A stretch of 64,000 nt of DNA from Candidatus Binatia bacterium (GTDB taxonomy: Bacteria > Desulfobacterota > Binatia > UBA12015). Where the stretch lies: contig DATCMB010000016.1 of the NCBI GenBank assembly GCA_036563615.1, forward strand, positions 186,001 to 250,000, read 5' to 3'. The notes below the pieces were generated by a model, which did no database searches, had not been told where the DNA came from, and worked only from the letters and a program-made list of their open reading frames with translations. This document shows, piece by piece, positions 1-12,608 of the stretch; position 1 is the stretch's first letter, and the number at the start of each line of letters is the position of its first letter. Position numbers and translations under genes: made by a program.

Positions 1-1484
1 CGGCTGCTGGGTCTCGAGGTCGGCGAGGAAGAGGTCGATCGGCAAGCTGCCGAGGCGCAGCAGACGGCTCAGCTCGGCGCGCCCGCGCTTCCAGGTCGTC
101 ATGATGGTGAACACGACGAGCCCGACCAGGATCGGGAACCAGCCGCCGTGCGCGAACTTGACGAGGTTCGCGCCGAAGAACGCGACGTCGAAGGTCAGGA
201 AGAGCGCGACCACGCTTCCCGCGCGCAGCCGTGACCACTGCCAGCGCTCGCGCGCGACCGCGTAGAACAGAAACGACGTGATCAGCATCGTGCCGGTGAC
301 CGCCACGCCGTAGGCGCCGGCGAGCGAGCTCGAGTCGCCGAAGCCGATCACCAGCAGGATGCAGAGGATCGCGAGCACCGTGTTGACCTGCGGGATGTAG
401 ATCTGCCCGTGCGCGGCGCCCGAGGTGTGGACGATGGTGAAGCGCGGCACGAAGCCGAGCTGCACCGCCTGCTGCGTGAGCGAGAAGGCGCCCGAGATCA
501 TCGCCTGCGACGCGATCACCGCGGCCGTCGTCGCGAGCGCGACCAGCGGATAGAGCGCCCACGGCGGCGCCGCCTCGTAGAACGGGTTGCGCACCTCGCC
601 GCCGCGCTCGAGCAGCAGCACGCCCTGCCCGAAGTAGTTGAGCAGCAGCCCGGGCAGGACCACCGCATACCAAGCGAGCCGGATCGGCTTGCGCCCGAAG
701 TGCCCCATGTCGGCGTACAGCGCCTCGCCGCCGGTGATCACCAGGACGACCGAGCCGAGGACGAGAAAGGCGGTGACGCCCTGATGCGCGAAGAACTCGA
801 CCGCGTACCAGGGATTGATCGCCGCCAGCACGGAGACGTGGTCGGGGTTCTGCACGATGATGCGGTAGAGCCCCGTCGCCGCGAGCACCGCGAACCACAG
901 CAGCATGACCGGCCCGAACACGGCGCCGATGCCCGCGGTGCCGCGACGCTGCACCGCGAACACGCCGATCAGGATGACGATCGTGATCGGGAAGACGAAG
1001 TGGTCGAGCGCATGCGTCGCGACGCCGAGGCCCTCGACCGCGGACAGCACCGAGATCGCCGGCGTGATCATGCCGTCCGCGTAGAGCAGTGCTGCGCCGA
1101 ACAGACCGAGCAGCAGCAAGGCGTACTGACCCGCAGGCGACGTGCGGTCGGCGGCGCCGGCGCGCGACAGCGCGAGCAGCGCCAGCGTGCCGCCCTCGCC
1201 CTGGTTGTCGGCGCGCATGACGAACGTCAGGTACTTGACGGAGATGACCATCACGAGGGACCAGAAGATCAGCGACAGCACGCCGAGCACGTTGGCGTGC
1301 GTGACCCCGACCCCGTGCGGTCCGACGAAGCACTCGCGCAGCGCGTAGAGCGGCGACGTGCCGATGTCGCCGTAGACGACGCCGAGCGCGCCGAGCGCGA
1401 GCGCGCGCAGCGAGCCCTGGACGTGGGAGTCCGAGTCCGGCAAAGGCTCGGCAGGCGCGGACGGAGACGGCTTGGCGAGCGTGC

Positions 1485-1488
<4 letters not shown>
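1..1488 (-). CDS. kup: KUP-family potassium uptake protein (C-terminus cut off by window edge)
   Basis: Low-affinity K+/H+ symporter of the inner membrane. The visible 496 codons hold the hydrophobic transport core with about a dozen membrane segments. The family signature GVVYGDIGTSPLYAL lies near residues 36-50, followed by the TYADGMITPA-like segment (seen as LLYADGMITPAISVLS). Kup proteins are usually about 620-650 residues, so the missing part is the hydrophilic C-terminal domain beyond base 1. The chosen start is TTG at 1488, whose TTGA shares four bases with the TGA stop of mfd (1485-1487); I see no other plausible start before the signature. Overlap with mfd implies translational coupling, although the two functions are unrelated. 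No clear Shine-Dalgarno is present. Family assignment is secure; the exact start is less so. Confidence 0.93.
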
Positions 1489-5075
<3,587 letters not shown>

Positions 5076-5227
5076 TTGCGACTGGACGCCGCCCGGGCCG
5101 GGGCCGCGAAGCGGCGTGGGCGGCTATGGATAGCATCGCGAGTCGGCCCTCGCTTTTCCAGAGGCCGCCGTCCGATCGCGAAGCGTGCGGCCTGGCCTCG
5201 CGGCCTCGGCATTGGTAGCGCGTCGCC

Positions 5228-5593
5228 ATGAGCCGAGCCGAGGAGCCGCGCGACCTGCTCGCCGAGCGCATCCGCCGCCTCGAGCGCCGCATCGAGGAGC
5301 TGGCCGCCGATCTGACGTCGACCGCGACGCAGATCAGCCGGACCTCGGCGAACGTCGACAGCCTGGTCGACCTCGTCGGGCGCCTCGGGCGCGTGGTCGA
5401 CGTTCAGGGCACGGTGCTCTCGGGCGAGGAGAGCGAGCTCGAGCGCAAGGTCGACGCGGTGCAGGAGTCGGTGCGCGAGCTCGCGAGCGGGCTCGCCGAG
5501 GTGGTCGAGCGCCTCGAGCGCATCGGCGGGGCGCTGACGACGGCGCTCGATCCCCGGCGCAGCGAGCCCGGCGAATCCGGGCCGTCGCGCTAG
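5228..5593 (+). CDS. Small charged coiled-coil protein, unknown function
   Basis: A 121-residue protein with no family I recognise. Residues about 10-100 are strongly heptad-like: leucine, isoleucine and valine are spaced among Glu and Arg (LLAERIRRLERRIEELAADL at the start, and a second helix from about 75 to 105). There is no signal peptide, no cysteine and no membrane segment, so a cytoplasmic coiled-coil oligomer is likely. It diverges from mfd with a 152-bp gap and converges on the DUF1573 gene. Codon use matches the neighbours. It could be a structural or adaptor protein; nothing in the context names a partner. Confidence 0.7.
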   Translation: MSRAEEPRDLLAERIRRLERRIEELAADLTSTATQISRTSANVDSLVDLVGRLGRVVDVQGTVLSGEESELERKVDAVQESVRELASGLAEVVERLERIGGALTTALDPRRSEPGESGPSR

Positions 5594-5650
5594 CGCGACG
5601 CCGACGCCGTCCGCGCGCCGCGCGTCCCCTGTCGGCGCGCCGCGCCCGCG

Positions 5651-6436
5651 TCAGCGTGTGGCGCTGCTCCGCGCCGAGCGGGCGTAGATCGGCCGGCCCT
5701 CGATCGCGCCCAGCACCGGGATCGTCAGCTCCGGCTGCCGCGGGCTCGACGTGGTGATGACGATGCGGTCGTCGAACGCGCCCACCTGGCCGTTCGGCAG
5801 CAGCGTCACCCGCACGCGCAGGCCGTTCGTGCCGCCGTCGAGCGGCGAGGTCTGGATGGTGAAGCGCGGGCTGTCGGAGCGCACGCTCGTCACCTGCACG
5901 TCCGGCGGGAGCTGCACGTCGACGTGCCGGCTCACCACGGCGCCGACCGGCACGCGACCCAGGTAGAGCCGGTCGGGCTGCGCGCGGACGGGGGTCTGCA
6001 CCGTGCCGCGCAGCTTCAGCGTGAGCTCGGGGCGCACCGGGTCGGAGCTCCGCACGCCGACCACCTTCACCTGCGGACCGGAGAGCCGGTAGGTGTCGAG
6101 CGTGACGTCGATGGCGGCCTCTTCGCCGGGCGCGAGGAACCTGTTCGAGGCGAGCACCGCCGTGCAGCCGCAGTCGCCCGAGACCGACTGGATCTCGATC
6201 ACCTCGGGGCCGATGTTCTTGAGCCTGAAGACGTGGCGCACCGGCGGCCCGCTCTCGACCGCCCCGAAGTCGTACTGCTCCTCGAGCGCGAGGAGGTGCA
6301 CGCCGCTCGGTGGCGGCAGGTACGTGCCCTGCGGCGACGACGTCGCGGCGCATCCCCCGAGCGCGAGCAGCGTCGCGATCGCCAGCGTGATCCGTGCCGT
6401 ACCGCGGCCCTCCCTGGTCACGGTCCGCTTCCTCAT
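5651..6436 (-). CDS. DUF1573-domain lipoprotein
   Basis: Predicted 261-residue lipoprotein. The N-terminus is basic (MRKRTVTREG), then hydrophobic, ending in a lipobox-like LALGGC, so it is probably anchored in the outer or inner membrane facing the periplasm. Residues about 55-150 carry the DUF1573 signature: a DFG-type start (EEQYDFGAVESGPPVRHVF), KNIGPE, and the SGDCGCT cysteine motif. A second immunoglobulin-like segment follows. The family has an Ig-like beta-sandwich fold and no established function. ATG at 6436 is chosen because GAGGTG lies just upstream; the reading frame stays open further upstream, but that part is antisense shadow. It begins 11 bases after the accC stop, so the two are probably co-transcribed. 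Confidence 0.88.
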   Translation of the reverse strand: MRKRTVTREGRGTARITLAIATLLALGGCAATSSPQGTYLPPPSGVHLLALEEQYDFGAVESGPPVRHVFRLKNIGPEVIEIQSVSGDCGCTAVLASNRFLAPGEEAAIDVTLDTYRLSGPQVKVVGVRSSDPVRPELTLKLRGTVQTPVRAQPDRLYLGRVPVGAVVSRHVDVQLPPDVQVTSVRSDSPRFTIQTSPLDGGTNGLRVRVTLLPNGQVGAFDDRIVITTSSPRQPELTIPVLGAIEGRPIYARSARSSATR

Positions 6437-6447
6437 CCCCCACCTCT

Positions 6448-7815
6448 TCAGGACGCGCACGCCGGCTGCAGCGTACGCTCTGCCAGCCATCCCTCCAGAA
6501 ATCGCGTGTGCACGCGCCCCGCGAGGACGTCGCGGTCCTCGAGCAGCGCCGTGTGCATCGCAACGTTGGTCGTGATCCCTTCGATCTGCAACTCGGTCAG
6601 CGCCGAGCGCATGCGCGCGATCGCCTCGTTGCGGTCGCGGCCGTGCGCGATCACCTTCGCGACCAGCGAGTCGTAGTGCGGCGGCACGACCGCCCCGGCG
6701 TAGAGCGCGGTGTCGACCCGGATGCCCGGCCCGCCGGGCAGACGCAGCGCGCGCACCGTGCCCGGCGACGGCCGCATGGTGAACGGGTCCTCGGCGTTGA
6801 TCCGGCACTCCATCGCGTGGCCGCGCAGGGCGACGTCGCGCTGGCGCAGCGACAGCGGCAGACCGGCGGCGGCGCGAATTCCTTCCTTGACGATGTCGAT
6901 GCCGGTCACCGCCTCGGTCACCGGGTGCTCGACCTGCACGCGGGTGTTCATCTCGATGAAGTAGAAGGTGCCGCGCTCGTCGAGCAGGAACTCGACCGTG
7001 CCGACGTTGGTGTAGCCGATCGCGGCGGCGACGCGCAGCGCCGAGCGTCCCATGCGCGCGCGCAGACGGTCGTCGAGCGCGGGCGACGGCGACTCCTCGA
7101 GCACCTTCTGGTAGCGCCGCTGCAGCGAGCACTCGCGCTCGCCGAGGTGCACCGCGTTGCGCTGCTGGTCGGCGAGGATCTGGATTTCCACGTGGCGCGC
7201 GCGCTCGACGTACTTCTCGATGTAGATCTTCGGCTGGCCGAACGCCGCCTGCCCTTCGCTGCGCGCCGCGTCGATCGCGGCGGCGAGCCCTTGCGGATCG
7301 CGCACGATGCGCAGGCCGCGTCCGCCACCGCCGCCGGTCGCCTTGACCAGCACCGGGTAGCCGACCTCACGCGCGATCTTCTCCGCTTCCTCGAGCGTGC
7401 GCACCGAGCTCGGGCTGCCGGGCAGCACCGGCACGCCGGCGCGCCGCATGAAGCGTCGCGCGCGCGCCTTGTCGCCCATGAGCTTGATGTTGCGCACGCG
7501 CGGCCCGATGAACGCGAGCCCCGAGCGCATGCAGGCCTCGGCGAAGTCGCCGTTCTCCGAGAGGAAGCCGTAGCCCGGGTGCACCGCGTCGCAGCCGCGC
7601 GCTTCGGCCGCCGAGATCATCGCGCCGATGTTGAGGTAGCTGTGCTCCGAGGGCGGCGGACCGATGCAGATGCGCTCGTCGGCGAGCCGGACGTGCAGCG
7701 CCTCGCGGTCGGCGGTCGAGTAGACGGCCACCGTGCGGACGCCGAGCTCGCGGCAGGCGCGGATCACACGCACGGCGATCTCGCCCCTGTTCGCGATCAG
7801 CACCTTGCGAAACAT
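6448..7815 (-). CDS. accC: Biotin carboxylase subunit (AccC-type)
   Basis: ATP-grasp enzyme that carboxylates biotin on a carrier protein, the first half-reaction of acetyl-CoA or another acyl-CoA carboxylase. Its 455 residues equal the standard AccC length. The N-terminus KVLIANRGEIAVRVIRACRELG is classical. The ATP loop KATGGGGGRG lies near 158, the metal/biotin site EMNTRVQVEHPVTE near 285, and the C-terminal domain is complete. No biotin carrier (accB) or carboxyltransferase gene lies beside it, so it either serves a carrier encoded elsewhere or belongs to a propionyl/acyl-CoA carboxylase whose other subunits are remote. The neighbour downstream is the DUF1573 lipoprotein, 11 bases away. 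Confidence 0.95.
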   Translation of the reverse strand: MFRKVLIANRGEIAVRVIRACRELGVRTVAVYSTADREALHVRLADERICIGPPPSEHSYLNIGAMISAAEARGCDAVHPGYGFLSENGDFAEACMRSGLAFIGPRVRNIKLMGDKARARRFMRRAGVPVLPGSPSSVRTLEEAEKIAREVGYPVLVKATGGGGGRGLRIVRDPQGLAAAIDAARSEGQAAFGQPKIYIEKYVERARHVEIQILADQQRNAVHLGERECSLQRRYQKVLEESPSPALDDRLRARMGRSALRVAAAIGYTNVGTVEFLLDERGTFYFIEMNTRVQVEHPVTEAVTGIDIVKEGIRAAAGLPLSLRQRDVALRGHAMECRINAEDPFTMRPSPGTVRALRLPGGPGIRVDTALYAGAVVPPHYDSLVAKVIAHGRDRNEAIARMRSALTELQIEGITTNVAMHTALLEDRDVLAGRVHTRFLEGWLAERTLQPACAS

Positions 7816-7918
7816 CGGCTGCTCGAAGGTAGCGGACGCTCTGCAAGAGCAGCAAGCACGCCCGCGCGAAAGGCGCGGTCACGTCGACGAAGCGCCCGCG
7901 TTCGCGGCGAACGGCGCG

Positions 7919-9322
7919 TCACTCCGCGGCGAGCAGCTCCTCGCGCCGCACCGCGCGCCCGCCGACCGTCGTCTTGCCGGTCTCGAGCAGCGACTTGAAG
8001 CGCACGAGGTCGTCGTCCATCGCCTGCTTCGGATTGCTGCCGAGCAGCGACGCGACCGCGTGTCCGAGCGCGCCGCCCGGCGGGTTGTACGACATGCGGA
8101 CGTGCATCGTCGTCGTGCCGTCGATCTTCTCGAAGCGGATCTCGCCCGCGTGCTCGACGACGCAGCCGGGGATGGTCTGCCAGGCGAGAAGCTGGTTCTC
8201 GACGTTGCGCGTGGTCTCGGTGACCCACTCGAGCGGGATCCCGGCGGGTCCGCTGACCTGCCAGCGCAGCCACCCGCCCTCGATCGGGACGACGGAGCGC
8301 ACGTGCGACAGGAAGCGCGGCAGGTTGGTCGGATCGCTCCAGAGGCGGAACACCTGCTCGACGGGCGCCTTGATGTGGATCGTCTTCTGCACGTCGACCG
8401 CGCGGCGTCCCGCGCCGATGCCGGTCAGCTCGGCGAGCGCCTTGTTGGTCGCGGCGCGCAGCAGCAGCCCCGCGCCGCCGACGAGCGCGAGCGCGCCGCG
8501 CAGACCGTGCCGCGCCGCGGCGCCGATCAGCAGCAGCCCCGCGGCCGTGCCGGCGACGCGCACCGCGGGCGGCCAGTTGTGGCGCTGCCAGAACGATACT
8601 CGACGCCGACGGCGCGCTTCACCCTGCAGCGCGGAGATGCCGTCGGGGGCGACGTGCATCTCGAGCTCGTTGCGCACCGCGCGCACGCCGCGCACGCGCG
8701 CGACGGTCTCGAGCAGCCCCTCGACCTCGTCGCGCAGCACCGGACCGCGCAGGACGACGACGCCGTCCTCGACCTTCACCTCGATCGCGCCGGGGTGCGC
8801 CGCCGCGTACGGCAGATGCGAGCGCACGCGCTCGGCGAGCGTCGCGTCGGACACCGCCTCGGAGTCGCTCGCGTTCGCCACCATTCGCGCACGCGCCACC
8901 ATGCCCTGCGCGCGGTTGCGCGCGTCCTTGCGTGCGGCGTCGATGACGCGCACGAGCTTGCGCTCGGAGTGGTGGAGGCCGTCGCGGACGCGCGCCCGGC
9001 GGCGCCGTCCGTGCTGCGCGTCGAAGAAGTACATGGCGGCGGCGCCGAGCGAGAACGCCGCCGTCAAGCCAAGACCGTGACCGAGCGCGCTGCCGCCGTC
9101 GTGCGACGAGGTGGACGACGCGCGCCGCGCAGGCAACCAGGTCGATGGATGCTGCGAGGCGAGCGAGCGGGTCGTCGCCGCGAGCCATCGCTGCGAGCGC
9201 TGCGCGCGCTCGGCGAGCTTCTCGCCCGCGCGCAGCGCGCCCTGCGCGGCGCCGCTCTTGCCGATCGTGCGTACGATCTCGCTGCCGACCTCGCGCGGCT
9301 TCCCTCCGAGCAGCGACGCCAT
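7919..9322 (-). CDS. BON-domain plus SRPBCC (polyketide cyclase-like) membrane-associated protein
   Basis: A 467-residue multidomain protein. A short hydrophobic stretch (LGHGLGLTAAFSLGAAAMYFF) near residue 85 resembles the YtxH-type anchor and is followed by basic residues. A BON domain (LAERVRSHL, then VKVEDGVVVLRGPV) spans about 150-215. Two hydrophobic stretches follow at about 245-300. The C-terminal SRPBCC domain starts near 307 (VDVQKTIHIKAPVEQVFRLWSDPTNLPRFLSHV, split by family-typical residues) and runs to about 445. BON domains bind phospholipid; SRPBCC folds bind hydrophobic ligands. A lipid- or envelope-associated stress role is plausible but unproven. ATG 9322 has a strong AGGAGAAGG upstream. 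It follows the CBS gene by 11 bases, forming an operon. Confidence 0.85.
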   Translation of the reverse strand: MASLLGGKPREVGSEIVRTIGKSGAAQGALRAGEKLAERAQRSQRWLAATTRSLASQHPSTWLPARRASSTSSHDGGSALGHGLGLTAAFSLGAAAMYFFDAQHGRRRRARVRDGLHHSERKLVRVIDAARKDARNRAQGMVARARMVANASDSEAVSDATLAERVRSHLPYAAAHPGAIEVKVEDGVVVLRGPVLRDEVEGLLETVARVRGVRAVRNELEMHVAPDGISALQGEARRRRRVSFWQRHNWPPAVRVAGTAAGLLLIGAAARHGLRGALALVGGAGLLLRAATNKALAELTGIGAGRRAVDVQKTIHIKAPVEQVFRLWSDPTNLPRFLSHVRSVVPIEGGWLRWQVSGPAGIPLEWVTETTRNVENQLLAWQTIPGCVVEHAGEIRFEKIDGTTTMHVRMSYNPPGGALGHAVASLLGSNPKQAMDDDLVRFKSLLETGKTTVGGRAVRREELLAAE

Positions 9323-9333
9323 GACCTTCTCCT

Positions 9334-9765
9334 TCAGCGCTTGGGCTCGGCCGGCGCCGAGACTTCCTCGAGCGTCTGGCCGATGCGCTCGGTGTCGCGC
9401 GTCCCGACCGCGAGGTCGCCGAGCGAAACGATGCCGACCAGTCGCTTCTTCGCGTTCAGCACCGGCAGCCGTCGCACCTGACGCTCCTCCATCAGACGCG
9501 CAGCCTCGTCGGTGTCCTGGGTCTCGAGGACGTAGACGATGTTGGGCGTCATGACGTCGCGCACCGGCGTGCCGGCGGCGTCGCGACCCTCGGCGACGGC
9601 GCGGATCGTGATGTCGCGGTCGGTCAGCATGCCGCACAGACGGTCGCCGTCGCAGACCGGGATCGCGCCGACGTCGAGCGAGCGCATCTTCATCGCCGCC
9701 TCGCGGATCACGTCGTCGGGTCCGACGACGTCGACGTCGGACGTCATCACCTGCTTGACTTGCAT
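9334..9765 (-). CDS. Tandem CBS-domain protein
   Basis: A 143-residue stand-alone pair of CBS domains (about 7-60 and 72-125). Diagnostic patches are VMTSDVDVVGPDDVIREA, GAIPVCDGDRLCGMLTDRDI, VMTPNIVYV and VRRLPVLNAKKRLVGIVSLGDL. CBS pairs bind adenosine nucleotides (AMP, ATP, NAD, SAM) and act as energy or ligand sensors. ATG at 9765 has GGGAGG seven bases upstream; a longer reading frame to 9921 has no such support. It is the first gene of a two-gene operon with the BON/SRPBCC protein and diverges from a DUF2795-like gene. The partner that it regulates cannot be read from sequence, though its operon mate is the natural candidate. Confidence 0.93.
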   Translation of the reverse strand: MQVKQVMTSDVDVVGPDDVIREAAMKMRSLDVGAIPVCDGDRLCGMLTDRDITIRAVAEGRDAAGTPVRDVMTPNIVYVLETQDTDEAARLMEERQVRRLPVLNAKKRLVGIVSLGDLAVGTRDTERIGQTLEEVSAPAEPKR

Positions 9766-9933
9766 GGTTCGCCTCCCTTGCTGCAGCGGTTTGTAATCCG
9801 TGCCGTCGCGGCGCGGCGCTCGGTCGCGCCGTCGAGCGGAGCCGGCGGGCCGTCCGCCACACGGACCAGGGCAGCAAGTTCCGCACCCCGCGCGCTCCGG
9901 ACCGTGGCATGCCGGGTGCACTGCGGCGTGCGC

Positions 9934-10188
9934 ATGGCAGACGTGCTGGGCAGGCCGGTCGCGCTCGAGGGCATCGACGACGTCGAGGAGGCGCTGCGCG
10001 GCGAGGACTTCCCGATGGACAAGGAAGGCCTCGCCTACGCCGTCGGCGAGATCGAGATCAGCGACTCGAGCGGCCGGATCGTACCGGTGCGCTCGGTGCT
10101 CGACGTCATCGACCAGGAGCGCTTCGCGAGCGTCGAGGAAGCGGTGGCGGCGATCTGCGCCGCCGTGGACCGCGCGGCGCTGGATTGA
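9934..10188 (+). CDS. Small DUF2795-like protein
   Basis: An 84-residue acidic protein starting at ATG 9934. The segment VEEALRGEDFPMDKEGLAYAVGE resembles the DUF2795 pattern (a small helical domain with a Leu-x-Gly-x-x-(Y/F)-Pro-x-x-K-x-x-L core); this is a resemblance by eye, not a search result. There is no signal peptide and no cysteine. The frame is open upstream to 9760, but that portion lies over the divergent CBS gene's leader and looks non-coding. It converges on the helD-like gene, 60 bp away. Function of this family is unknown; small DUF2795 proteins often sit near stress genes. Confidence 0.65.
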   Translation: MADVLGRPVALEGIDDVEEALRGEDFPMDKEGLAYAVGEIEISDSSGRIVPVRSVLDVIDQERFASVEEAVAAICAAVDRAALD

Positions 10189-10248
10189 CGCCGAGAGAGT
10201 GAGCCGAGGGAGCGAGCCGCGGGCGCGCGCGGCCGTCGCGCGGCGCGC

Positions 10249-12339
10249 CTAGTCCCGCTCGCCGAGCAGCGCGCGCACCAGCGGCGACGGCGTCCCGACG
10301 CTCGTCAACCACAGCTGATGCACGGCACGCGTCGCGCCGACGTGCAGGCGACGGCGCGCGGCCGGCGTGTCGGGAAAGTGGCTCGCGCTCGTCTCGACCA
10401 GCACGACGTAGTCGAACTCGAGACCCTTCACCTGCTCGATCTCGGTCACCTCGACGCCCGGCGTGAAGCGGAAGTCCTGGTTCTCGACCTGCCGCACGCG
10501 CGGCACCTCGCCGTTCGCGAGCCCGGTCGCGTAGAGGCGGCTCAGCTCGCGCGTCGGAGTCAAGATCGCGACCGAGGCGAGCGGCTCGGCCTCCGCGAGC
10601 TCCTTCAGCGCGTCGGCGAGGTACGCGACGCAGGCGCCGTGCGCCGTGAAGCGCAGCAGCTCGACCGGCGGGCCGGAGCGCACCGTCACCGGCGGCTCCT
10701 CGTCCTCGCGCAGGTCGCCGAGCAGCTCGACCGCGAAGCGCGCGATCTCGGCGGTGCAGCGGTAGCTCACGCGCAGCGTGCTGACCTCGACGCCGGAGAT
10801 GCCGAGCTGGCCGAGGAAATCCATCCACGACGTGAAGCCGCCCTCCTGCACGATGTGCTGCTGCGTGTCGCCGGCGAGCGTGATGCTGCCGTCCTTCGCG
10901 AGGCAGCCGAGCAGCACCTGCACCTCGAGCGGCGAGAAGTCCTGCACCTCGTCGATCGCGAGGTGGCGGTAGCGCAGAGGGCGTCCGCCGGGTCCCGGCA
11001 GCGGGCCGACGCGCAGCTGCCAGGCGCGCAGCAGGAGCGGTAGATCGGCCTCGTCGAGCTCGGCGCCGGACTCGAGATCGCCCGCGCGCCACCCGGCGAG
11101 CTCCTCGTTGCGCGAGCGGTTGTACGCGACGACGCGCGCGATGTCGTCCTTGCTGAAGGCGCCCGGCGCCTCGCGCTCGAAGACCTCCTCGAGCAGCTCC
11201 TGGTTCGCGAGCACGCTCGCCCAGTCGTCGAGCGCCTGCTCGGCGGCGCCGCGACCCGGAACGCGCTCGACCTGCTGCTCGAGCGCCTTGAGCATCGCGG
11301 GGTGGAACTTCATGCGCAGGACGGTCGCGGGCGTGATCTCGCGCACGTCGCGCGGCAGCAGCGGGAACAGACGCTGCACCTGATCGCGCGCCCACTCGCC
11401 GAACGTCCGCACCTGCACCTTGTTGACCTGCAGCGCCGGCAGGACGTGGCTCACGTAGTCGCGCAGCGCCGGCGAGAAGACGACCACCATGGTCTCGGAC
11501 GAGTCGATCGCCGGGTCCTCGTAGGCGAGGTACGCGATGCGGTGCAGCGCGACCGTGGTCTTGCCGGAGCCGGCGGTGCCGCGGATCACCAGGAAGCCGC
11601 TCGCCGGACGCGTGATCAGGTCGAACTGATCGGGGTCGATCAGCCCGGCGATGTCGGCGAGGTGCTTGTCGGCCCGGCGCGCGAGCGTCGGCGGCTCCGA
11701 GCGCAGGTGGCCGTGCTCGTTCGGCTTCACGTCGTGCGCGCGCAGCGCGGCGCCGGCGCCGCCCGCGAGCCGCGGCGGCTCGCTCTCGACGCGACGCCAG
11801 CCGTCGGGTGCCTCCTCGTCGGCGCGGAACACGCCCTCGGGCGCCTCGACGCGCACCAGCTTGCCGTTGCGGATCGCGACCACGCGCCGCACGGCGACCT
11901 CGCCGCTGCGCGTGCGTCCGGCGATCTCCTCCTCGTACTCCTCGCCCTGGCGGTAGCGGTAGAAGATCTTCGAGATCGGCGCGTTGCGCCAGTCGACGAT
12001 CGGCACGCCAGGCAGCATGCGTGGCGTCTTGCCGAGCAGGATGTCGTGCTCGACGCGGCCCTCGCGCAGGCGCAGGTGCGCGAAGTACGGCGACGCGAGC
12101 TCGACCTCCGGCGCGCGCTCGGTCGAGCGCAGCTTCTGGAGCAGCGCCGTCTGCCGGTCCCACTGCTGCAGGATGGCCGGCTGGTCCTCGGCCTTCGCCT
12201 CGCGGAGCTGGGCGCGCAGGTGCTCCAGCTCGCGCACGAGAGACTCCTCCTTCGGCGCCGACGCCGGCGCCGTCCCCGCGAGAAGCTCGTTCACGCGCTT
12301 CAGCAGCGCGAGCTCTTCCTCCACGACCTCGTGCGGCAT
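10249..12339 (-). CDS. HelD-type UvrD-family helicase/ATPase
   Basis: A 696-residue superfamily 1 motor of the HelD group, which in known members binds RNA polymerase and releases it from stalled complexes. The N-terminal about 60 residues form the charged coiled coil typical of HelD (EEELALLKRVNELL, then ELEHLRAQLREAK). Walker A RGTAGSGKTT lies near 251, motif II AIDEVQDFSPLE near 462, and motif III LAGDTQQHI just after. The motif IV-VI region ends with GLEFDYVVLVE and HVGATRAVHQLWL. Length matches HelD (about 700-770). ATG 12339 is the only reasonable start. Whether it acts on RNA polymerase in this host is inference from the family. Confidence 0.88.
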   Translation of the reverse strand: MPHEVVEEELALLKRVNELLAGTAPASAPKEESLVRELEHLRAQLREAKAEDQPAILQQWDRQTALLQKLRSTERAPEVELASPYFAHLRLREGRVEHDILLGKTPRMLPGVPIVDWRNAPISKIFYRYRQGEEYEEEIAGRTRSGEVAVRRVVAIRNGKLVRVEAPEGVFRADEEAPDGWRRVESEPPRLAGGAGAALRAHDVKPNEHGHLRSEPPTLARRADKHLADIAGLIDPDQFDLITRPASGFLVIRGTAGSGKTTVALHRIAYLAYEDPAIDSSETMVVVFSPALRDYVSHVLPALQVNKVQVRTFGEWARDQVQRLFPLLPRDVREITPATVLRMKFHPAMLKALEQQVERVPGRGAAEQALDDWASVLANQELLEEVFEREAPGAFSKDDIARVVAYNRSRNEELAGWRAGDLESGAELDEADLPLLLRAWQLRVGPLPGPGGRPLRYRHLAIDEVQDFSPLEVQVLLGCLAKDGSITLAGDTQQHIVQEGGFTSWMDFLGQLGISGVEVSTLRVSYRCTAEIARFAVELLGDLREDEEPPVTVRSGPPVELLRFTAHGACVAYLADALKELAEAEPLASVAILTPTRELSRLYATGLANGEVPRVRQVENQDFRFTPGVEVTEIEQVKGLEFDYVVLVETSASHFPDTPAARRRLHVGATRAVHQLWLTSVGTPSPLVRALLGERD

Positions 12340-12608
12340 CGTTTCACCCGAAAGGATTACAGCGTAGCGACCGCGCGCGGGTCATCAAACCGTCACGACC
12401 CGCGCTCGTTTCTTCAGCAGGAAACGTAGGCCCGTCCCGCAGCACCACCGTCGTCGCTCGCGAGCGGCCCTCGCCCGCCGGCTCTCGGCGGGCACGTCGC
12501 GGGAAGCAGACGTCCGCGTTCGGCCCCTCATTCGAAGGAGGACGTCGACGCCTTCCGCGCGCGCCAGCAGGGTTGCGGCGCGCGCCGCGCGACGCGACAG
12601 TCGTCGGC

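Noticed and set aside
9760..9933. An N-terminal extension of the DUF2795-like gene.
   Set aside because: It lies across the leader of the divergent CBS gene and has no conserved features; the internal ATG 9934 gives a normal small protein.
11808..12608. A 267-codon N-terminal extension of the MMACHC-like frame.
   Set aside because: It is Arg/Ala/Pro-rich, antisense to the helD gene, and ends just where recognisable homology begins.
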